11,256 nt of DNA, from NCBI GenBank assembly GCA_023422735.1, contig JAFAGL010000078.1, positions 1-11,256 of the forward strand, given 5' to 3'. A model generated the notes under the pieces. That model did no database searches. It was given only the letters and a program-made list of their open reading frames with translations, and was not told the DNA's origin. Positions within the stretch are counted from its first letter, which is position 1. Each line of letters begins with the position of its first letter. Source of the stretch: Pseudomonadota bacterium. Its GTDB lineage: Bacteria; Pseudomonadota; Alphaproteobacteria; Rhizobiales; Rhizobiaceae. The translations under genes and the position numbers were made by a program. Shown here piece after piece: positions 6,582 through 11,256 of this stretch.

Positions 6582-8075
6582 ATGAGCAAAAGTTCCGTCG
6601 TGGTTGAGATCGAAAGCGGCTCGATCGTGGGGTTCCGCAAGACCCCGGAAGTGATGCACTTTCGTGGCGTGCCCTATGCGGCTGCCCCCTTCGGTGAGAA
6701 CCGGTTCAAGGTACCGCAGCCCCACCCCGGCTGGAAGGGCGAGCGCGATGCGACCGTCACCGGTGCAACTTCGCCGCAGCTCGAACCGGCATTCCGGGGC
6801 AGGGGCTTCAACTATCGCTCCGTGTTTTGCCCAGGCTGGGTTCACGGCGACGAAATTCTCAATCTGAATATCTGGACGCCGAACCTGACAGGCCGCGCGC
6901 CGGTCATGGTTTACATTCACGGCGGCGCGTTCGATCACGGCAACGGGGCCGTGCCGATGTATGACGGCACACGCTTCGCATCTTCCGGCGTCGTCATTGT
7001 CAGCATCAACTACCGCTTGGGGTTCGAGGGCTTCCTTCGCCTGCAAGGCGGCGATGCCAATGTCGGTCTTTCCGACCAGATGGCGGCCTTGGCCTGGATT
7101 CAGCGTAACATCGACCGGTTCGGCGGCGATGCGCAGAATGTGACGATCTTTGGCGAGTCCGCCGGTGCAGCCAGCATCAACCTTCTTCTGACGGCGCCGG
7201 GCGCAAAGTCGCTTTTCCACAAGGCGATCAGCCAATCCGGTTTGGCACCATCCGCGCCCTCCATCGAGTTTGCGGATGCCGTGGCTGAGGCTGTTGCACA
7301 CCAGCTTGGTTGCGAGCCCACGGTCGATGCGTTTCGTAGTCTTGCCAAGGATCAGTTGCTTGGCCTTCAGGCAACCGTTGCAGCGAACAACTCCAGCCCG
7401 CTTCTGGGCAAGGCCGGAACCTTGCTCGCGCGCCCACATGCCGACGGTAAGGTGATCCCGCACAATCCAAAGCAAGCCTTCATCGAGGGTTCAAGTGCGG
7501 GAAAGAAAGTCATCTGGGGCTTCAATACCGACGAGGCGACTTTGTTCACCGTGCCGAACGGGCTTCATGACAAAGCCACGATGCAGGATGTGCGCGAATA
7601 TGCGGCAGGCGTTCACGATGAACCGGAGCGCCTGATCGGCTTCCTTCAGGAAACATTGGGTTCCGGTGCCACGCCGGGCCAGATCCGCGATCGCATCCAG
7701 ACCTGGGCCATGTTCGGTGCCGGCACGGTGTGGACAGCCGGCCAGCATTCGGAAAACGGCAACGACGCCTGGCTCTACGAGTTTACATGGAAGACGCCGC
7801 AGATGGACAACAAGATTGGTGCCTCCCACCTGGTGGAGCTGCCATTCGTGTTCAACAATCTCGATCATCCGAATATCCCGGCAATGCTCGGCGACGCCGC
7901 TCCACAGTCGCTGGCCGACGACATGCACGGCCGCTGGGTCGCTTTTGCGAAATCCGGGGATCCGGGCTGGCCGCAATTCGACCGGACGAAAGCGGTGTCC
8001 ATGACCTTTGACGAAGAAAGCCAATTGGAAGAACATCGTCATGATGTCGAAAGCGGGATCTGGAACAATGGCTGA
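6582..8075 (+). CDS. Type B carboxylesterase (alpha/beta hydrolase)
   Basis: This enzyme hydrolyses a carboxylic ester, or possibly a carbamate or related bond. It is 497 aa, the usual size of bacterial type B esterases. The N-terminal FRGVPYAAAPFGENRF is the family opening. The oxyanion motif HGGAF is at 113-117, the nucleophile is S193 in GESAGA, the acid is E318 in NTDEATLF, and the base is H416 in SHLVELPFVF, so the triad is complete. No signal peptide is visible, so it should act in the cytoplasm on imported substrate. It starts 45 bases after the last transporter gene and overlaps the start of the dehydrogenase gene, so it belongs to the same operon. These enzymes are often promiscuous, and the true ester is unknown. 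Confidence 0.92.
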   Translation: MSKSSVVVEIESGSIVGFRKTPEVMHFRGVPYAAAPFGENRFKVPQPHPGWKGERDATVTGATSPQLEPAFRGRGFNYRSVFCPGWVHGDEILNLNIWTPNLTGRAPVMVYIHGGAFDHGNGAVPMYDGTRFASSGVVIVSINYRLGFEGFLRLQGGDANVGLSDQMAALAWIQRNIDRFGGDAQNVTIFGESAGAASINLLLTAPGAKSLFHKAISQSGLAPSAPSIEFADAVAEAVAHQLGCEPTVDAFRSLAKDQLLGLQATVAANNSSPLLGKAGTLLARPHADGKVIPHNPKQAFIEGSSAGKKVIWGFNTDEATLFTVPNGLHDKATMQDVREYAAGVHDEPERLIGFLQETLGSGATPGQIRDRIQTWAMFGAGTVWTAGQHSENGNDAWLYEFTWKTPQMDNKIGASHLVELPFVFNNLDHPNIPAMLGDAAPQSLADDMHGRWVAFAKSGDPGWPQFDRTKAVSMTFDEESQLEEHRHDVESGIWNNG

Positions 8076-8991
8076 GAGCAAACTACCGGTTGCGATTGCC
8101 GAACCGAGCGATCTTCTGGCTGATGCCGTTCGCAATGGCGGCGGCGAGGTCGTCCCGGTAGGGGCGCAGGCGCGCGCGTTGATCTGGAACCGTTTCCATC
8201 AAACCGCTGAGTTGCCGGATGTACTTCGCCAGTGCCCGTCGCTGCAATGGGTGCAGCTACCAAGCGCCGGGGTGGACGATTTCGTTTCAGCCCAAGTGCT
8301 TGATCCGGCCTATATCTGGACAAGCGCCAAAGGTGCTTATGCGCGCCCGGTCGCCGAACATGCGCTAACGCTGACCCTCGCCTTGTTGCGCAAAATCCCC
8401 GAGCGTGTTCGTGCGCGCGAATGGGGCAAGCAGGCCGGAACAAGTTTGTTTGGCCTGCATGTTGCGATTATCGGTGCCGGCGGCATCGCCACCGAATTTC
8501 TTCGGCTGACCGCACCGTTCGGCATTCGCAGCACGGTGATCCGCAAATCGGGTGCGCCGGTCGAAGGTGTAGATCAAACCGTGACGCCCGATCAGCTTTC
8601 GAACATCCTGCCGGATGTCGATGTGCTGTTGATCGCGACGCCATTGACCGATGAAACGCGCGGGATGATCGGCGCTGCCCAGTTCGCCGCGCTCCCGTCA
8701 CGCGCGATCGTCGTCAATGTCGCGCGTGGTCCGATCATCCGGACCGATGATCTCATCGAAGCTGTTCGCAGCGAACAGATCGCGGGTGCCGCCCTCGACG
8801 TCACCGACCCCGAACCGCTTCCCAAGGATCATCCTTTGTGGAACGAGCCGAGGGTGCTCATCACCCCTCACACCGCCGACACGGCTGACATGATCAAGCC
8901 GCTTCTCGCCGAGCGGATTTCGGAAAATATTCGAAGCTTTGTTGACGGAAAATCTCTGATCGGCATTGTCGATATCGAACAGGGCTACTGA
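8068..8991 (+). CDS. D-isomer specific 2-hydroxyacid dehydrogenase
   Basis: This is an NAD(P)-dependent oxidoreductase that interconverts a 2-keto acid and a D-2-hydroxy acid, as in glyoxylate/hydroxypyruvate or 2-ketogluconate reductases. From ATG 8068 it has 307 aa. The nucleotide-binding motif GAGGIA is at 136-141. The catalytic residues are R220 (VNVARG), E249 (DPEPLP) and H268 (TPHTAD). R159-K160 follow the second strand of the cofactor fold, where NAD-preferring members usually have Asp, so NADPH may be preferred (inference). The start overlaps the esterase stop by 8 bases. In-frame ATGs at 8041 and 8008 are alternatives; 8041 has a fair GGAAGA site 8 bases upstream. It is the last gene of the plus-strand operon. 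Confidence 0.9.
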   Translation: MAESKLPVAIAEPSDLLADAVRNGGGEVVPVGAQARALIWNRFHQTAELPDVLRQCPSLQWVQLPSAGVDDFVSAQVLDPAYIWTSAKGAYARPVAEHALTLTLALLRKIPERVRAREWGKQAGTSLFGLHVAIIGAGGIATEFLRLTAPFGIRSTVIRKSGAPVEGVDQTVTPDQLSNILPDVDVLLIATPLTDETRGMIGAAQFAALPSRAIVVNVARGPIIRTDDLIEAVRSEQIAGAALDVTDPEPLPKDHPLWNEPRVLITPHTADTADMIKPLLAERISENIRSFVDGKSLIGIVDIEQGY

Positions 8992-9007
8992 TCGCCCGAC
9001 AAAATCA

Positions 9008-9045
9008 CGGTTTGGCCGGAAATGCCGTCGCCAAACCGCCGTTTT
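9008..9045 (+). terminator. Terminator-like hairpin after the plus-strand operon
   Basis: CGGTTTGGC (9008-9016) pairs perfectly with GCCAAACCG (9030-9038). The stem continues inward with CGG/CCG around AAATG, leaving a 2-base bulge. TTTT follows at 9042-9045, three bases after the stem. It lies 17 bases after the dehydrogenase stop. The T-run is short, so efficiency is uncertain. Confidence 0.45.
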
Positions 9046-9063
9046 GGCGAAATGATGTCGTGT

Positions 9064-9086
9064 AAAATGGCGAAATCACTTCGCCA
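9064..9086 (-). terminator. Intrinsic terminator of the minus-strand amidohydrolase operon
   Basis: Read on the minus strand, TGGCGAA (9086-9080) and TTCGCCA (9074-9068) form a perfect 7-bp stem with a 5-base loop, followed at once by TTTT (9067-9064). It begins 33 bases after the amidohydrolase stop codon, the expected place. Confidence 0.55.
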
Positions 9087-9118
9087 AATCGCCAAATTGT
9101 ATCGCCTCGCTTCGCTTT

Positions 9119-10408
9119 TCAGCCTGCCGGGAGGTAATCCAGACCACTGTCAATCTTCCCCGGTCGCCCGTCCAGAAACAGTTCGCCGATGCGCGGCGCC
9201 GAGCGTGCAATCACCTTGCCGCGCCGGATAACTGCAAGCCTTGTGGGCTTCAACCGCAAGGCCTCAAGCGTGTTGTGCGCTTGCAGGATAACAAGGTCCG
9301 CGTTGCAGCCTTTCTCAAGGCCATACCCTTGAATTCCCATGGTTTTTGCCGAGTTTACGGTGATCGCGTCATAGACCTTTTTCTTGTCTTCGACCCCCGC
9401 CATCTGCGTGACATGGATCGCCATATGCGCAACTTCCAGCATGTCGCCGGACCCCATGGAATACCAGGGGTCCATCACGCAATCATGCCCGAAGGAGACG
9501 TTGATGCCGGCCTCCATCAATTCGCGCACACGCGTCATGCCGCGCCGTTTCGGATAGGTGTCGTGCCGACCCTGTAACATGATATTTATCAATGGGTTAG
9601 GGATCACATTGATCTGCGCTTCCGTTATCAGCGGGATCAGCTTCGACACATAATACGAGTCCATCGAATGCATCGACGTCAGATGTGAACCGGCCACTCG
9701 CCCTTGCAAACCAAAGCGGATCGTTTCGGCCGCAAGCGTTTCGATATGACGCGACATCGGATCGTCGCTTTCGTCGCAATGCATGTCGACCGGCAGGCCG
9801 CGATCCGCAGCGATCCGGCACAATGCCTCCACCGACGCCGTGCCTTCACCCATCGTGCGCTCGAAATGCGGGATGCCGCCGACAATGTCGACCCCCATAT
9901 CCAGTGCGCGGTTAAGAGCGGAAACACCATCTGTAGCGCGATAATAGCCATCCTGCGGGAAGGCAACGAGTTGCAGATCGATGTAAGGCTTGATGCGCTC
10001 GCGCACTTCCAGCATCGCCTCGACGGTCACCAGCTTCGGGTCCGACGTATCGACATGGCTGCGAATGAAGAGAAGCCCTTGTGAAACGGCGAGGTCGCAA
10101 TAGCGCAGCGCGCGCTCGACCAGCTCTCCCTTCGTCACGATCGGTCGCAACTCGCCCCAAAGCGCGATACCTTCCAGCAGCGTTCCGGAAACATTCATGC
10201 GAGGCAGACCCAGCGACAGGGTTGCATCCATATGGAAATGCGGATCCACAAAGGGCGGGCTGACCAGCCGGCCCGTCGCGTCGATGACCTCACCGGCCTC
10301 CGCATTGACCGTCTTCTCGATAGCGGCAATTCTGCCCTGCGCAATAGCGATATCAATGCCTTGGCGACCATCGGGAAGATTGGCGTTACGGATGATGAGA
10401 TCGAACAT
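9119..10408 (-). CDS. CodA-like amidohydrolase (cytosine deaminase family)
   Basis: This is a metal-dependent hydrolase predicted to deaminate a nucleobase-like ring. From ATG 10408 it is 429 aa, the length of E. coli CodA. Compared with CodA from memory, residues align with a constant offset of four: metal ligands H57/H59 (HFH), H210 and D309; catalytic E213 (HCDE); H242; Q152 in FPQ, which contacts the base; and W315 in DPW. The residue after D309 is C310, where CodA has Asp314, a position known from mutagenesis to affect substrate preference. The true substrate may therefore be cytosine, isoguanine or another heterocycle. A GTG at 10444 is in frame but would overlap the upstream permease gene. 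The ATG leaves a 25-base gap, though its ribosome-binding site is weak. Confidence 0.88.
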   Translation of the reverse strand: MFDLIIRNANLPDGRQGIDIAIAQGRIAAIEKTVNAEAGEVIDATGRLVSPPFVDPHFHMDATLSLGLPRMNVSGTLLEGIALWGELRPIVTKGELVERALRYCDLAVSQGLLFIRSHVDTSDPKLVTVEAMLEVRERIKPYIDLQLVAFPQDGYYRATDGVSALNRALDMGVDIVGGIPHFERTMGEGTASVEALCRIAADRGLPVDMHCDESDDPMSRHIETLAAETIRFGLQGRVAGSHLTSMHSMDSYYVSKLIPLITEAQINVIPNPLINIMLQGRHDTYPKRRGMTRVRELMEAGINVSFGHDCVMDPWYSMGSGDMLEVAHMAIHVTQMAGVEDKKKVYDAITVNSAKTMGIQGYGLEKGCNADLVILQAHNTLEALRLKPTRLAVIRRGKVIARSAPRIGELFLDGRPGKIDSGLDYLPAG

Positions 10409-10433
10409 GGGATACTCGCTGGAATAGGAAGTT

Positions 10434-11256
10434 TTACCGTTCACCGCGCCGATACGGCTGCATCAGCGCTTGTGGTACGCGGGCTCGACGCGCCATGACG
10501 GCGAGTGCGATGATGGATAGAAGATAGGGCGTCATCAGGAATATCTGATAAGGTACGATGCCGCTGAGCATCGGCTGCAATCTCAGCTGAAAGGCATCGA
10601 AGAATGCAAACAGCAAAGCGCCGAACAGAGCACGGCCCGGCTTCCAGGTTGCAAATACCACCAGCGCGATGCAGATCCACCCGCGCCCCTGGATCATAGT
10701 CGGGAAGAAGCTGTTGAAGGCGGAAAGCGTCAGAAACGCGCCACCGATACCCATCAGCGCGCTCCCGCCGATTACGGCCGCATAGCGAACCTGCATAGGA
10801 TTGATCCCTTGTGCCTCGGCTGCGTGAGGGTTTTCACCCGTCATGCGGATGGCCAGACCTGCCGGGGTACGAAACAGAATATAAGCAAGGAGGACGGCGA
10901 TCAGAATTGCAAGATAGGTCGGCGGCGTTTGCGTAAACAGCGCCGGTCCGACGAACGGGAGGTCAGACAGTCCCGGAATAGCGATTGGCTGGAATGGCGC
11001 AACGGTTGGCGGAGTGCCCGATGTGGGCACCACAAGGCGAAAAACGTAGTAGCTGAAACTCGATGCAAACAGTGTCACGCCAAGCCCGGAAACGTGTTGG
11101 GAAAGGCCGAGCGTGACGGTCAACAGCGCGTGCAGGAAACCGAACAGGCCACCGGCGACAGCCGCGATCAGCAGGCCGGTCCACAAGTCAGCGCCATGAT
11201 AAACCGAAAGCCACCCGATCATGGCGCCGAAAGTCATGATACCTTCAATACCAAGA
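10434..11256 (-). CDS. ABC transporter permease, BmpA-linked nucleoside/nucleobase type (5' end cut by window edge)
   Basis: This is an inner-membrane permease of the group related to branched-chain amino acid permeases that works with BmpA/Med-type binding proteins. The frame is open to the right edge and upstream codons read LGIEGIMTFGA, the usual LG.EG.M motif near the N-terminus, so ATG 11237 is an internal Met and about 30 residues are missing. Visible length is 273 aa, with several hydrophobic segments. The AEAQGINPMQVRYAAVIGG, QGRGWICIALVVFATWKP and PYQIFLMTPYLL segments and the PYRRGER tail are typical of the family. It lies 25 bases before the amidohydrolase on the same strand, so both are probably cotranscribed. 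The remaining transporter genes should lie beyond 11256. Confidence 0.88.
   Translation of the reverse strand, partial: LGIEGIMTFGAMIGWLSVYHGADLWTGLLIAAVAGGLFGFLHALLTVTLGLSQHVSGLGVTLFASSFSYYVFRLVVPTSGTPPTVAPFQPIAIPGLSDLPFVGPALFTQTPPTYLAILIAVLLAYILFRTPAGLAIRMTGENPHAAEAQGINPMQVRYAAVIGGSALMGIGGAFLTLSAFNSFFPTMIQGRGWICIALVVFATWKPGRALFGALLFAFFDAFQLRLQPMLSGIVPYQIFLMTPYLLSIIALAVMARRARVPQALMQPYRRGER

Larger units (their letters stand above)
9008..9097. repeat. Cluster of alternating TTTGGCG / CGCCAAA repeats
   Basis: In 90 bases the heptamer occurs as CGCCAAA at 9029-9035, 9082-9088 and 9090-9096 and as TTTGGCG at 9043-9049, with a near copy TTTGGCC at 9011-9017. GGCGAAAT occurs twice (9046-9053 and 9069-9076), and CGCCAAAT is a tandem pair at 9082-9097. 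The copies can pair in several mutually exclusive ways, for example 9029-9035 with 9043-9049 instead of with 9008-9016. Confidence 0.7.

Noticed and set aside
1..11256. Mobile elements, tRNA or rRNA genes, CRISPR arrays, toxin-antitoxin or defence genes
   Set aside because: No transposase or integrase motif, no cloverleaf, no regularly spaced repeat array and no small paired toxin-like genes were seen on reading both strands.

Overview
The window looks like an accessory catabolic region of an alphaproteobacterium, most likely of the Rhizobiales (Hyphomicrobiales; Brucella/Ochrobactrum, Rhizobium or Agrobacterium type). The grounds are the GC-rich codon choice, the density of ABC importers, the FCD-type GntR regulator next to a small gluconokinase, and the fused DppC-DppD subunit. 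This is inference from sequence style; no marker gene fixes the species. No RNA gene, insertion sequence, phage gene or CRISPR array was seen, and no stretch over 300 bases lacks a gene.

Layout. Positions 1-608 (minus strand) hold a FadR/FCD-type GntR regulator cut off at its C-terminus by the window edge. It is divergent from a run of seven plus-strand genes at 777-8991: a gluconokinase (TTG start), a family 5 (DppA/OppA-like) solute-binding protein, a DppB-like permease, a fused DppC-permease/DppD-ATPase, a DppF-like ATPase, a type B carboxylesterase, and a D-isomer 2-hydroxyacid dehydrogenase. The divergent gap (609-776) carries two dyads that share the GntR core GTnnnAC, with centres 104 bp apart. 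A strong stem-loop without a T-run separates the binding protein from its permease.

The 127-bp gap at 8992-9118 lies between convergent genes and is packed with alternating copies of a TTTGGCG/CGCCAAA motif, which can form a terminator-like hairpin for each strand. On the minus strand follow a CodA-like (cytosine deaminase family) amidohydrolase (10408-9119) and, upstream of it in the same direction, a permease of the BmpA-linked nucleoside/nucleobase ABC type, cut off at its N-terminus by the right edge.

How the genes may work together. In the left cluster the importer probably brings in an ester or ester-like conjugate. The esterase, which has a complete catalytic triad and no signal peptide, would open it in the cytoplasm. 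The dehydrogenase would interconvert a 2-keto and a 2-hydroxy acid, and the gluconokinase would phosphorylate a gluconate-like product. A route through 2-ketogluconate and gluconate to 6-phosphogluconate fits the enzymes, but the substrate is not shown by the sequence. The right cluster looks like uptake and hydrolytic deamination of a nucleobase-like heterocycle. Its deaminase keeps the CodA metal and catalytic residues but has Cys where CodA has Asp314, so its substrate may not be cytosine.
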